From Cladopsammia gracilis (taxonomy: Eukaryota > Cnidaria > Anthozoa > Scleractinia > Dendrophylliidae), in NCBI GenBank assembly GCA_022457155.1, contig JAJGOT010000058.1:372001-436000 (forward strand): 64,000 nt of DNA. Reading direction: 5' to 3'. The translations under genes were made by a program, and so were the position numbers. Below the pieces are notes generated by a model, which ran no database searches, had not been told where the DNA came from, and saw nothing but the letters and a program-made list of their open reading frames with translations. This document shows, one piece after another, positions 11,540 through 25,500 of the stretch. The stretch's first letter is position 1; each line of letters starts with the position of its first letter.

Positions 11540-11936
11540 AGCTCAGTTAATAGAGCACCGTTAATAGAGCACCTAGAGCTCAGTTGATAGAGCACCGGTC
11601 TGCAGAGCGGGAGGTCTCGGGTTCGAACCCCAGCCGGACCAACACTAAGGGTCTTAAAATAACTGAGGATGAAGGTGCTGCCTTTGCTATGACATCGGCA
11701 AATGGTTAGACCTTCACGTGGCTCGGATGACCACGTAGAAATGGCGGTCCCGTCTCCCATGGGGACGTAAAAGAACCACTGAGGACGTAACAAACCCTGG
11801 CTGTGACCACCCTCAGTGTCAGTACTTGTTCATGGGTGGGGTGGCCATGGGTCTGATTGATTGTGAAGCGCATTTGAATATGTATATAGAATTTGCGCTA
11901 TACAAATGAATATTATTATATTATTATTATATTATA
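11540..11936 (+). mobile_element. tRNA-derived SINE
   Basis: A pol III promoter head: A-box region agctcagttgatagagcacc at 11577-11596 and B-box gggttcgaaccccag at 11620-11634, in a tRNA-like body with an anticodon loop ctGCAga, as in tRNA-Cys. A non-tRNA body follows, with a tail atttgcgctatacaaatgaa and (ATT)n. The A-box start is partly duplicated at 11541-11570. It is a retroposon and not a functional tRNA gene, because the acceptor stem is not paired and the body continues for 300 bp. Confidence 0.8.
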
Positions 11937-12729
11937 TTCATGTTATCTATCCCAGAAGCGCTCAGGCATACAGCGATGACAGGACTTCTACCTGGATGGA
12001 CCAGAAAGGATGTACAAAATTTGCCTAGATTTTCAAATGCGGCTCAAATTATTATTTATGTTATATATCCCAGAAGAGTCATTTGAGATCCGGTGTTTAT
12101 TTGAACTCGGTATTACGCAACTGACGGCTATTAATGAAAGAATGCACTTTCTTTCTTGTTCAGTTCAATCTTTTTTTTTTTAATACGGTACCCTCAGTAC
12201 GCTTTGCTTCAATACCAATTATAATAGTTACAGCGTATATGCACTCAATTGCTATTTCTGAATAAATCTGACAATGAAACATCAACAGCGGCTTCTGAGT
12301 ATCCCTTAATTAGTATCCCTGCCTTGAGTATTGTAGCAAACCTCGAAAAGATGCAGAGAAAACGATTTTGCAAAATCTTTGCAATACTCTTGTTGTGTTG
12401 CTAAACACAAGAGTGTTTACTACAGCTCAACAGCTGACGTGACATCGGCCGGTATAGCTGCGCGAAAATCAAAGCCTCGCTTTGGTTTCAAAATTACTAA
12501 GATCCCGGATGTTGCGTGACGTCATACGCGCATGTTTTGCGACGTCATACGCGCCCGCGAGCTAAACATTCCGCTAGCTATGACCATGACAAATGACGGG
12601 CATGGGTTCTTTGAGTATGGGGTTCCGCGTATGTAAAAATAGAAAGAAAAACGTAAAGAAATCCAGATTTACTGACGGACAAGCACGAACTCCGAGCAAT
12701 CTTCTCATCTTCTATAAAACAAGTTAATA

Positions 12730-12898
12730 TTGTTCTTAGGCCATCGTAACTTGATAAGAAATAAAACACAAACAGCGGTGATAAACATGGTAAACCAACG
12801 CATTTTTATAATAAGCTTAGCATACGAAACGTCAAGTTTATTATAAAAATGCGTTGGTTTGTCATGTTTATCACCGCTGTTTGTGATTTATTTCTTAT
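12730..12898. mobile_element. Solo Penelope-like terminal hairpin with 10-bp TSD
   Basis: Flanked by CAAGTTAATA at 12720-12729 and 12899-12908; the duplicated block at 52,300 lacks the insertion. The core is a near-perfect palindrome with arms of about 70 bp (taaacatggtaaaccaacgc against gcgttggtttgtcatgttta) around agcatacgaaacgtc. It shares ends with the Penelope-like insertion at 9835-10604, so it is a coding-free derivative. Confidence 0.75.
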
Positions 12899-13669
12899 CA
12901 AGTTAATAAGACTTCGTTTCCTTTAGAACAACGTGACTACCTCCCCAGGAAAATTTTTTCCAATAATCTTCAATAGAGTTATCACTCGGATTTCATTCAA
13001 AGAGCAAAAGTTAACACATTTTAGGTTAACAAACTTCCTGTGACACCGTCGATAGCATAGTGTCTACACGCACATGTGCAGTGGACACAAAAATCAAACT
13101 GCTGAACAGCTGGTGACACTTTGGTCAATTGAGGATTTCATCGCTAGCTTGTCGAATCGAAAAGGCTTTGTTGATTGTAAGAGTCAAACTCCTTCATACA
13201 ACTAAAGTTAAATACAATAGAAAGAATTTAAGTCGACTCCGAAATATTAAGTTAATTTGTTTTATTTCACTTTATTAATTATTTATTAATTATTAATCCT
13301 AGTTTGCTTGGTACAGCCCTTTAGTTACCCTTCCTATTATTTTTATATACTAAGCAAACATCTGACATGGATTGTCTTATATTTCTTTTTTAAGTTTAAG
13401 TTATCCGTGTAGATCAGTTCCTTAGTTCGGTCATATCCTGCATTAATCTCGTTGTCGTGAAGTTATTGGTCGCTACGAAGAAAAAGTATGCGGATAATTA
13501 GCCAGCTTAGTGTGGTAGGCAAAAATTTGATTTCTTTTTTGGTGTAATTTTTAATAATAGTAGCCCCAAGAGGTTTAAATATAAGTTAAGTGAAAAACCA
13601 AGTTAGAAAGCGAAAATAGTTACTTGAAAGCAAACCTTATGTAAAGAGCAATTGGATTGTCAAGGAGAG

Positions 13670-13690
13670 GGGGAGGGGGGGGGGGGAGGA
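13670..13690. repeat. Poly-G tract
   Basis: A G-rich homopolymer tract with a counterpart near 53129-53147 in the duplicated block. The flanking 12910-14168 region holds no other supported gene. Confidence 0.6.
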
Positions 13691-14168
13691 CGGGTTACTC
13701 AGTGTGTTTTATTCGGGAGGCTCCCGCCGGAAGTTCAACCCCTTACTCTTTCACATTCCGAACATCTATTGTAATGATACCCTTTTCACATACATGAAAA
13801 ATATTTATTTCTTATACCTCAACAATAAGTCAAATACACGGGGTCACATAAAAGCTGTGAATGTAATGTAAAGCTGTGAATGTGCGTAATGTTTCAGAAT
13901 AATTTCGTGTTATTTCTGTCACCTTTTTGCTATCCTTTTCAATTGCTACCCTTTCAGTTCCGCTCTCCATTTTTTCGACCTTTCAAATACTAAAACTTCA
14001 AATGTCTCCACTGTTTCGTATACTACGGGAGCGAAAAAGGCATCCTTTCGGGCGGAGCCTCTCTCGTTCATATTGGCAAGTAACACCAAGTCACGTGCTT
14101 AAAGCACTAGGATTACGCGCGAGCGTTTCGACGTGTCAAGTGGCTGAAAATAAAACATCGTATTTACC

Positions 14169-14293
14169 TCAGTAAGTCGGGGGGCAAAGGTTGCACGGCT
14201 TAGGACAGTTTTCTGCCATGTAGTCTGGGTGGGTTTTGCAGTAGTTCGACTTAGCAGCTTTAGAAGCACAATGCCGAAGTTTATCTTTGCAGT
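14169..14293 (-). CDS. Gene 1 exon 6: ShK (SXC) domain and stop
   Basis: Terminal exon with acceptor TATTTTACAG. It encodes a six-cysteine ShK-type module (C-KDKLRHC, ASKAAK, YCKTHP, ENC, PC, LC) ending PPTY and TGA; a donor-like GTAAATA follows directly. The first cysteine loop is two residues shorter than in gene 2. The role is probably as an extracellular binding module attached to the vWA tandem; pharmacological activity cannot be inferred from the fold. Confidence 0.85.
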
Positions 14294-16517
14294 CTGTAAA
14301 ATAGAGCAAAGAAAAATACTGTGATTACACATTAGGCTTTAACAGATCACCGACAATCTAAGAATGTCTTGTCATTATTGCTTTTGTATGAGGCACCCAT
14401 AACCTCTATATAACCTCTATATAACCTCTTATTAAGCCATAAACATAACGGACTCGAGGTCTTCGATAACTTGGCAAACTTAAGCTATTCAAGTCAAAAG
14501 AGGACGCGAAACGCTAGACTTCATTTAACAAACTTTCGTCACTGCCACAGGGGAAGATACGCTCATTATGAAGTGGAAAGAAAGGTAAATAAACGAATGA
14601 CTTGAAATTTCGTTTCCTTCGTATTCTTGTCTGTGAAAATCAAAAGTTTCCGTGATGATCAAAGATTCAATGCGCTCGATGCCTTTTTTACGTTCATTTC
14701 TCTGGGTTTTTAGGTCAAATTGAACCTGATGGTTCCAAGTAAAATGTTTTTATTATGGTAAAAAGCAAATAGATTTTAGTTGGACATTATTTGATACACT
14801 TAGCTATACATACCCGTGCTAATTCCGGGAACCTTTCTTCGCAGTGGCTCTGTGAAATCAAAGTAGGCAAGGTTACATTGACGTAATAAAAAGAACGATG
14901 TTGCGTGAGGCAAAAAATGGGAAAAGTTTAAACTTTCTACATTGATTTGTTTGTTCATCTTTTCACAATTTGTCGAGAATTAGTAAAGAAAACTATCTAT
15001 CCAAAACAAAGTAGGGGTCACCGACCATCCAAGCGAGTTAAGTCTAAGCAAAATTGACACAACGGCTACCATCCCTTTGTGCTGATAAATTTCTTCCTTG
15101 GCGCACGTGATCTTACATTGCGTAGCATGGTGTTGCGACATGGATTGCGTGTGCAGTAAGGATGCGCATAAAGCCATGAACAATTAGCGCGAACGTTTTA
15201 AAACCCCCGAATTGGAAAGTCACTTTTGTTAGACATTTTGAATTTGATAATAGATACAACTTTCGTTTGCAGAGACGTTTTTATACGATATTTTGGCCCC
15301 AGGAGCCTACCCTTCCCCATGTGCCCGAGTACCAGAACAACCAAGGAGCTTCTGTGTAAATGAGGTGATTTTGTAGCATATCGTTGTTTCTCAAAAAGTT
15401 GCGTCCCCTGTTACACTTGGGTAAAATGACGCCAAAGGCATAGAAAAATGGTTAGTGTGCAAGTAAAGCCGGCTAGGGGAAACACACCTGATCGGATATA
15501 AAAAAATACCTCATGAGTAATACATTCTTTTTAAATTTAAGGGTTTTGAATTGAGTGTGGAAAGAGATTTCGCGGTTGCTTTGGTTTTGCATTGCTGTGC
15601 TTTGTGATTAGCCGAAAATTCTCGCACTACTTTCGTATTCAATCAGAGGTAAGACCACCAAAACCAATTGTAACTTGTTCGCACGCGTTTTCCTGCGCAA
15701 GGCGCCAGTCCGGCGGCCCAAGTGTATTTGCTTTGAGTTTTGATTGGTTCATTGCATTGTCTGCTTCTGTTATGATTGGCCAGAGTAACTACTTTGGTTT
15801 TGCCCTTTGAAAACCGTAACCGAAACACAAGGCTATTGTTACATCAGTCACAAACTAATACTGATACTCACTGCAGGCGTCTTTGAGCAACAGTTTCACC
15901 TTGTTTATCACAACATTCTTGTTGTTGTCCACCACAACATCCGTATTCCTTTCTGTCATCAACCTGAGTCTTCTTTCCCTTGTATAAACGGCATTACCCG
16001 CGGCGATCACCCGAACTCCTTTGTTTCGTAAGGGTCGAGAGGCTTCTATCAGGCCTTTCGGGATTTCCTGGCTCTCTGAATGCTGTATGCCATTAGTGAG
16101 AATTATGGCAATCTGAGGGCGGCTACTGGAGCTTTTCTTGAAGACCTCTCGGGAAGCTAGTTCCAGGGACCTGTCAATTCGTGTTTGTTTTCCAAGGAAG
16201 GGCAGACCTTTTACAGCTGTCTGAAATTCAGCTGCGGTAGCATACGTTCCAAACAGACCATCTACTTCAGCTAAATCACTAAAGTGCATCAGTGCAGCTC
16301 TGCTATTTTCTTTTGTTGCTCCAATGGTCATGTTCTTCGTTAAACCGATGACAATCTCCTTCTCGTTGATGAATGCATTTTCCTGACTTCCCGAGGCATC
16401 CATGATAAACGCCACATCCACTGGACATGCTGACAAATAAAGAAGAGATAAAAGCAAGCATCCCGTTATGTACACAGAAGAGGATATATTTAGCACAATA
16501 AATCCATCTATAATAAC

Positions 16518-16548
<31 letters not shown>

Positions 16549-19500
16549 TTTATTTCTATAGCGCTCTTATCCAATGCTCAAGGCGCTTTACAGTCATGTA
16601 AACAACATTATTGAAAAAATATTTACAAATTTACAACCATATCCTATTATTTTTACAATGAATAAAAAAGGAAAAAATTAAAACTAAAGCAACTATTAAA
16701 TCATCACTATTACATCAAAAATTAGCTCTAAAACTAATGGAATATATACAAATCTATAAAAACAATGATCCGTTATTACTGAATTTAGTAAACAAGTACG
16801 TCTTAAGTGATCTTTTAAAACTCGAGATGGTGTTGGACTTTCGAATTATAATCATTGAATGGTACGACGATCTTCCCCGTCATTTTTGTATGTACTAATG
16901 TGAGTATTAGTTTTCGAGTTAACCTTCCAAGGACTGTTACTTAGGCGATGGTTAAAATTGAACAGGCTATACAAGTTTACAAAAGGTGTCAGGCCAGGAA
17001 ATGCTATAATGTCCGTTACTATGGATGCAAAGAAAGCCTGTGAAAATAAGCTTCTATTCCACTGTCGATGAGTTCAAAAGAAGTGGTGCTGAAGCAAAGA
17101 TCGGACAGGCCGATTCAACGGATGTTCGGCTGCAGCAAAGTGGAAGGTAAATTGACATTCCATCGTGTGTCTCATCAAACATTTTCAACTCAAATAAGAT
17201 CAATGCACGGCAGCCGGGGCTGTATAGTACCCTTAAAAAGATTCATATACTAAAATTTCAGTCTTATTTAGACCTTACTTTCAATAAATAGAGAAGTGGA
17301 AGCAAATATATAATTGGAGAAATTCAGTACAAAAATAGAATTAACAACGTTAACTGCAACTGAATCTGCTAAACTCGACCAAGGCTCATTGAGCGGAATC
17401 CGCAGCTTCTTGAAGAGTGTATTCTGAAACAAAAGCGTTTTTGACATCAAACTTCAAGTACTTACCACAAGCTTTATTCATCAACTGGGTAACCTTTTGG
17501 TCCAGTTCGTCAAAATCGGCAGCTAGTATCACGTGATTCTCGTCCCCTGCAATAAGCTCCAGTTCCTTTTTATCCACCCCAGAGCCAACACCAACAGCAA
17601 ACACCCGGACACTTTCATTGCGCAATTCTGAGGACAATGGGGCCAGTCTTGCATCTGAACCTGATTGCTCTCCATCAGTTAGTAAAATGAGAAGCTTAAG
17701 TCGTTCGTCCGAAACGCTTTTGAACACTTCTTTGGCTTTTTCCAAAGCATAATCGATGCGGGTACCACCGCTCGTTTTGGTAATCTTGTCAACAGCTCTC
17801 GTGAACTCATCCCAGGTTGCAATGTCTTGAAATTTAATCTCTATTATAGCATTGTCAGCAAATTGTATCACAGCTGCTTGACTGTTACCTTGTTCTCCTG
17901 CCATCCTTTTAGCTGCCTTTTTGACGAATTCTTTTTCTTTCTCAAAACCTCTCATGCCCAGACTATTCGAAGCATCCATGATGAATGCCACATCAACATC
18001 ACATGGCGGTGTTTCTAAATTAAAGAAAAGATTCGAATGGAAGGTGACGATCAATTTTCCCTCTTTGTTTTCAACTCCTTCAAAATTTAGAAAAACTTGC
18101 AAAGCTACAAAGTTGGCGAGTTATTGGCTGCGGCCGCACTAGAGTAGTTAACCCGGTTATTTGCAATTAATTAATTAAAATTAACTGGTGTAACAAAATT
18201 CCTGATGCGGCCGCGTATTTCTGGCGTTCATCGAATTTTAACCGTGTTAGCGGTTCCCATGAAAATTAATTAAAGAACAATAGATTTTTTAACCTGGTTA
18301 AGGCCTGGGGCAAACGTCGAACTTCACAGTACATGTGCCGAATCTAATGCAAATGAGCAAGAACAATAGATTTTGCTCATTTGCATATGATTCGGCACTT
18401 GTGAAGTTCGACGTTTGCCCTAGGCCTAAGTTTATTTAAACCACCTCGCTAGGTAGTTTAGTGCAGGTTAACTTTCCCGATCTGTCAATCATCTTCGCTT
18501 ACGCGGCAATTTTTGGCTTCCTGTTGAATGACCTTGGTAGGGACGACTTTCAATTTCAAATATAGAAAGGGAAACTGTCGTGTGTTAATGTTCTCCACAA
18601 AACCTATAATTTGATCATTTAACGATGTTGTTTTGCAGGAAATAACAATATGTAAAATGCAAGAGCAGAGGCATTGTTTTCGCTTATTAAGCGTATTGTT
18701 TTGTGCAGCTCTCGCTAGCAAATGATAACACGATTTCTCACGTTCAAAGTTCAACTTTTGAAGTGCGGCCGCTCAGAAAAATAAACTCGGTTATTTTATT
18801 ACAAACACCTTTTCACTGAGTTATTTTAACCGGGTTACTAAAAAAAATAACCCGGTTAACTCACCAAGTGCGGCCGCAGCCATTGTCGTAAAAGAAGCTT
18901 TTATCACACCCGGGGGGGGGGGGGTTACTCCCTATAATAGACTGTACGGGATGCTCCGCCCGAAAGGGGTACCCTTTTGAGGCTGTAGGTATATGAAAGG
19001 GTCGGGATTTCACGAGTGTTGAAGCCACAAATGTAATTATTGACCACAAATGTAATAAAGCCCTCAAATGTAATAAGGATTGACCACAAATGTAATAAAG
19101 CCCTCAAATGTAATAAGGATTGACCACAAATGTAATAAAGCCCTCAAATGTAATAAGGATTGACCACAAATGAAATAAAGCCCTCAAATGTAATAAGGAT
19201 TGACCACAAATGTAATAAAGCCTTCAAATGTAATACGAATTGACCACAAATGTAATAATGGATTTTACCGTGCGTTCTTCAGTTTGCACAGCAGGGTTAC
19301 CAGCCCTAAGTTGTGAGGACCAGGATTTTGCCAGTCATGCATATCTTTCTCGGACAACCAAACTTGGACAAACTGAAGTTGTCTATGTAGTGTGTTGGAC
19401 ATCATCTGTCATTCACGTGACCAAACCTGAAGTTGCTATTATCTCAACTAAACATTTTTTAGTGCGGAACCAAGGCCCAGTTATAAAATGTAAACGAAGT

Positions 19501-22500
19501 AATGTTCGGAGTGAATATCTGTCAAGTTAAATTAAGAAACGTTTATTCACATATACCACGTCATCGGTCACTTGTTCAATCCCGAAGTAACAACTACAAT
19601 ACTGAAGAGCGCCTCGCAACCAGACTTTGTAAATTTTTTGTAAAATAAACTGCGTACTACTTTCAGCTGGCTACTCTACCATTTCAGAGGCAAATAAAAT
19701 CTCCGTAACATCACCCAGTAGCAGTACCTTTATATGAAACAGTATAAACTACACGCATAGACAGGATACCGGTGTACAACAGGTTTCGTGACAATCAACT
19801 CACAGAGAGAAAACTTAGTGCGACCGAAGGGTATGCCACTTAAAAGTAATTTATATAAAGTTCAAAGTTTAATTGTTCAAATCGCACACAAATGATACGA
19901 GTCCCACATACGGTAATGCATGCAATCAGAAGCTTGAACTAACAATTCCAACAGCGAACAAATATTTCCTTAAGGCGAATCAGTAAAGGGCTTTACCGTA
20001 TTTTCTCGATTTAACGCCGGGCCCCGAATAAACGCCGGGTTCAAATAAACGCCGGGTCCACGAGACCGAGTTTTAAATAAACGCCGGGGGCGTTTATTCG
20101 AGGTCCCGGCGTTTATTCGGGGCCGGCGTTTATTTGAGCTCGGTATAGGTCACTGCTTTTTATTGTACAATTAATTAGATGCATAAACCGCCAGTTAATA
20201 CTCTCGAGTTCTTTCAAATGTCCTTTGCTAACATATGGCATCTATATATCAAGAAACAGAAACATAACGATACGATTGCAACCAGCCAACTACGAATTGT
20301 CACTGTCACAAATGTTCTTGTTAAGTTTTGCCTTTGTAACTCGTGGAACTTAATATATTTTCCATTGAAAGACATTACTCGAAAAAGGTGAAAATATACC
20401 CCTGTTTAATAAACGCCGGGCCCCGAATAAACGCCGGCTTCGAATAAACGCCGGGTCTACAAGGCTGAGTTTTAAATAAACGCCGGGGGCGTTTATTCGA
20501 GAAAATATGGTATTACATTTGTGGTCAATCCTTATTACATTTGAGGGCTCTATTGCATTTGTGGTCAATTATTACATTTGTGGCTTCAATATGAAGCCAC
20601 AAATGTAATAATTGACCACAAATGCAATAAAGCCCTCAAATGTAAGTAAAGTCTAATAAGGCAAATAGAGTAGTCTATGAAAAACTTATTGATCTAAAGC
20701 AGCAACCCCCTTACCGTAGTCAAAACAAATGGTGTGCGGATTGCGAGGTAGAAAATATGGAAACAATTGATTGGAAGTCAGTATACCAACTGTCTTTCAA
20801 CTGTACCAAAATAACTAAACTAAATACTTTCAATTCAAACTACTTCATAGAAGACTGGCAACAAATGATTTCTTGAAGAAAATAGGAATAAAAGAGAATG
20901 ACATGTGTACTTTCTGTAGAAGTGAGGTGGAGAGTCTAATCCACCTTTTCTGGTCTTGCAATGTGACGTCACGCTTTTGGCAAAGTTTTAAGCAATGGCT
21001 CACCACTGACAAAGGCATCGCAGACATAGAGACTATTAACTTTACTTCAACCATAATATTAGGCTTAAATACTAAAGTTTTTAAGAAAACCAACTGGATG
21101 TCTATTTTTTGATTGCACGTTATTTTATTTGGATCTGTAGAACACAGGGCAAGGACCTAAACTTTCAGAATTTCACGAACTTTGTAAGTTTTTTTCTCTG
21201 ATTGCCAACTTGTCTCCTATGCCTCGTTTCTATTTTCTATTAGCTTAATATGAAGAAAGTTTAGCCCTAGCAATATTTCCCAAAAGACATAACTCATTAA
21301 TCAAGTATACAAAATGTAAGTAATGTAGCAACTTGATGTAACGTGAAGTATTGTTAGTAAGTTGATGTAATGGAATGTAATATGTATTGTAAGTTAGTAA
21401 TGTATGTGTTGAAATAAACGAGTATTTATTAAAAAAAAAAAGTTAATTTTACCGTAGAATCCGATTTTGAAATAAAAATTTTCAATTTCCTGTCGAAAAG
21501 GTGTGAAAATTAGCACCTAAAACTGTCACTCAAATCAATATTTATTTTATTTTCTCCCTTGCTTTTCTTTTAAAAGCTTTCTTCCTTTTGCTATTGAATC
21601 CTTATAATAAAACGAATCTTCTGTAACTTAGCCGACGTCAAAACGTAAATCCTGCAAGAAATAATTGAACTTCTCTAAACCATTCACGTGACATACCATA
21701 ATATCGATCGATTACATACCGTAATAGTGATACATGTCGGCTAAGTCAGGAAAGATAGCACCATTTGTGTTTGTTAAGTCTGCCAAATTTCAGCAGCTTT
21801 GTGTTAAAGCTCTTGGAAATATCTTGATTTTCGTCTCATGCATGCTGGGAATCCGTCCAATTTTGCACAAAATCAAGCTATAAAACTGCAAAGAAATCGC
21901 TCTGAAAGCTCACATCGAACTGTTTACAATGGCAGCCATATTGTTGGTGTCTACAACAATAGTTTCCAGCGGTAAAACGTCGAAAATGGCCCAATTTTGG
22001 GCCCTTCTTTCCTTTTACGGGGAGCTATTTTTCCCGCGAAACCAATCAAAAGAGGCGATTGTAAACAATGACACCTCTGCATAGCAACGGAACCCGCAAC
22101 AGAACCCCAACAGTGTGATGGCATGAAATGTGAATAATCAAACAGAAGAAACGTGTGATCGAAGAAAAAGGGAAATTATTGTTATGAGGAATTAAGCCGT
22201 TTTTTTGGTATGTATATACCGACTATTTTAAGGCTGAATGGAACTCGGCCGTTAAGTCATGGGATAACGGCCGCTTTTGGTTCGTTTATTATCCGAATGG
22301 AACTCGGCCGTTAAGTCATGGGATAACGGCCGTTTGTGGTTCGGGTACATTCTGAATGGAACTCGGCCGTTAAGTCATGGGATAACGGCCGCTTTTCGTT
22401 CGGAATATGCCATAGAAATCACCTACCATGAAAACGGCCTCAAAATGGCTGGCATATACATACCAAGATAATTGCCCCCTTTTTGCTCCCAGTACAAAGG

Positions 22501-25500
22501 AACCGAAACAGTGTTTGGCCAAAAGAATAAGTTTATTGAAAAGTAAGAACAAGGTACAAATATCACGAGCTAAAAATTTCAATAAAACTGATCCGAAGCA
22601 CACTAAGACTATAATAGATAAATGATATACTGTAATACTACAACAACAAATGTGGACGTACTGTCGAAACTATGACTGTGCTACAAAGCTATGTGATAAT
22701 AATGAACATACAACTATCCCGACTAACGAATATGTCGCAACATGACACCGAATCTGACTGATGAAAACCAGATCAACTAATCGGTATATACTTCATTGTA
22801 ACACACCATATAGGGATCCTATCATATAGGGATCCTAAAAACTCATTTTAAAATGGTTAGCTTTTATTTACTGTTATGGGTAGTGATATCCATAACAGTA
22901 AATAAAAGCTAACCATTTTAAAATGAGTTTTTAGCCCTAAGTAAGTGCCGGATTCTTTGACGTGCATAAATTAAAACTACCATGAAGTATATACCAACTA
23001 ATCGGAGGCAATTAACTATTTTAAATGAAATTTAAAATACTCAAATTCCCCCCTTTTTGCTCCCAGTACAAAGGAACCGAAACAGTGTTTGGCCAAAAGA
23101 ATAAGTTTATTGAAAAGTAAGAACAAGGTACAAATATCACGAGCTAAAAATTTCAATAAAACTGATCCGAAGCACCAAACGAAGGGCCAAACACATGAAA
23201 GGACAAGGAGCAAAAAGGAGGAAGCACGAAACCGATAATCTCAATCAAAAACAGAAACTAAACAATAGAATCCCTCATACGAGAACTAACTGACAACATG
23301 GTGTCGAAAGAAAAGTCAAAATAGCGCTTATAAGCGTCTGATTTCCAATCACCCATAACCTGAATAAGTTCCCCGGGAACCCCTGAACGAAAGGCATACG
23401 TGGCCCCGCCCCGGCGAAAGGAATGCCCGGTATAACACTCTGCGGAGGGGACATTGGCGCGCGTTAACAACTCTCGAAACTGTCGGATGAAGACAGCTTT
23501 AGTAAGAGGAATGAGCCTGGAATTTTGATGATAACAAAAGGCCGGGGAAGCGCTGCGGGCCGGAATAAACTGTAACATTGTGCGAATGGCACTAACAGGA
23601 CAAAGCGAGCTACCGGGTATGGGAACTAAAGGGATAACTAGACGTCTTTCCCGGCATTGAATAGTCTTGGACCAATGAAAAATAACGATAAGATAAGGGT
23701 CGATGAATTGAACATTACGGCGACAGAGATCTCGAGACTTATCAAACCCAGCTGCCGAAGCAGGCAGAATATTAGACAAACGAGCCAGCAGGAAAAAGGC
23801 AAATAAAGCAGCGCAAAAAACAACCCATTCTAGCGCACTGTCAGGTCGTAACACCTGGAAAACACGACGCAAAACGGAGACTGTAATAGCGAGAGCTTGT
23901 TGTGGGGTATGCGTGGAAGATTTTGCAAGTCCCATTAAAGTTAACCTAAGGGGAAAGGACGACTGATGAAGATAATCGCTGCCATGAAAAAGATGAAAAA
24001 GTCGAACCCCATTAAGGTAATTACGAATAGCTCCTACGGTGAGTGTACGACTGAGAAACTGCGCGTACAAACACAAAACATGCTCAGAAACAGGAACTGG
24101 AGTAAAATTAAAATGCAAACTAAATGAAAGGTAAGCGCGCCATTGTGATTGAAGATTTTGGTAAGTGCCTGGACGATAAGCAGCTAACCGTGTCTTCTTA
24201 AGATCAGCTCGTAACTGCCTCAACTCGGTAACTGTGAAAAATAAAAGATAAGTCCCAAATTACGAAAAGTCCCAAATTACGATAACGAAATATTATCTCT
24301 AAAAGTGACTATTAAGTGTAAAATAATGTTCCGGGACAAGCCGCTCTACGCGCGCCTGACCGCCAAACTGTTCTTGGAAAACAAGGGCGTTGTTGTAACT
24401 GAGATGCCAGCGAGAGAGAAGATCCGCGGCCCGGTTAGACTGTCCCTCGAGATGAACGGCACGCAGTTCAAAATCATGAATAGCAGCGATCAGCCACAGT
24501 TCACGAAGACAGTTATTCATGAACGAGTTGCGCGACTTGTGCGAATTAATGACAGCAACCGTAGCCTGATTATCACAATAAAGCAAGATCCGAAGACGCG
24601 ACCACTGATGACCCCATAACTTGCACGCAATCACCACGGTGAGCAGTTCGAGGCAGTTGATATCCAAATCACGTGACAGTACAGAAGCGGGAAACTCGCA
24701 GTGGAAGAACTCAGTGCCGCTAACTCCGCCACAACCCGACAAACAGGCGTCTGTTGAAAATACTGCATCGGGAGCAGACCAAGGAGTGGAGTAAAGATAG
24801 GACACACCATTGTACTGGGGAAGAAAACGTCTCCACCACGCTAAGTCACGATGAAAATCATCTGAAAGCCGCACTTTAGTTCGAGAATCACTGGCCGATA
24901 AGGCTCGTAAGAGCTCCAAAATACGGGATAAAAAGATACGGCTCTGTCTAACACATTTGGACACGAAGATAAGCTTTCCGACCAGAGACTGAAGCTGGGT
25001 CTTGGACGCTACGGTGAAGGTGGCCCATTCGGATAAAAGAGCCGACAGTTCAAGCAAGCGCTCCTTAGTGACGGACATAGTCATGGAAACGGTGTCAAAC
25101 TGCACGCCCAGAATGGTCAGGGAAGTCGAGGGCGGTTCAGCTTTCTGTTCAGACTCCTCTAAATGCAGATTATGCAGCAGTTCCCCAGAAAAGTGTACGC
25201 GGCAAGAGCGAGGTCAGGAAGAGCCACACCCGTAAAGTCATCCAAATAATTGAGTATGTCATAACCATGCGAAGCGCATATGTATCGAACTGCGTTAGTA
25301 ACTCGTTGACACGCCATGGCGGCTGACCGCAGACCCATCGGCAAAACAGTGTCAAAAAACATGTGATCCCGCCAGGAATAACCAAGAAGATGATAATCCC
25401 CAGGGTCCACCGGGAACTGCCGGTATGCACGCTTTAAGTCTCGTTTGAATAACAAACAGCCGGGACCTAAGGCTAAAATACGGGCGGCGACATCATCCAC

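Larger units (their letters stand above)
12180..18110. repeat. Segmental duplication containing gene 1 exons (copy C)
   Basis: Matches 51070-57240 in the same orientation, including intergenic sequence, a poly-G tract near 13670, the ShK exon, linker, and both vWA exons. Differences are insertions such as the Penelope hairpin at 12730 and the (TAA)n repeat at 16518. This shows the two genes arose by duplication of a large block. Confidence 0.85.
19019..20589. mobile_element. Array-TIR element E1
   Basis: Inverted ends start ttgaagccacaaatgtaat. The left end is an array of 40-bp units (19021-19260) alternating gaccacaaatgtaataaag and ccctcaaatgtaataaggat; the right end at 20512-20589 carries the same motifs inverted. 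A partial third end, in direct orientation, abuts at 20591-20645. No transposase is visible; another element (W) lies inside. Structure resembles element X at 42.9 kb. Confidence 0.65.

Noticed and set aside
11571..11641. A tRNA-Cys gene
   Set aside because: A and B boxes are present, but the acceptor stem is unpaired and the sequence continues into a SINE body with a repeat tail.
12500..12560. Paired tgacgtca sites as a CRE promoter
   Set aside because: Two copies of gacgtcatacgcgc are present, but there is no associated transcript start or gene.
15855..16574. Leucine-rich N terminus as a signal peptide for the second vWA exon
   Set aside because: It arises from a (TAA)n repeat and intron; the TTTGTCAG acceptor at 16430 starts the exon, as in gene 2.
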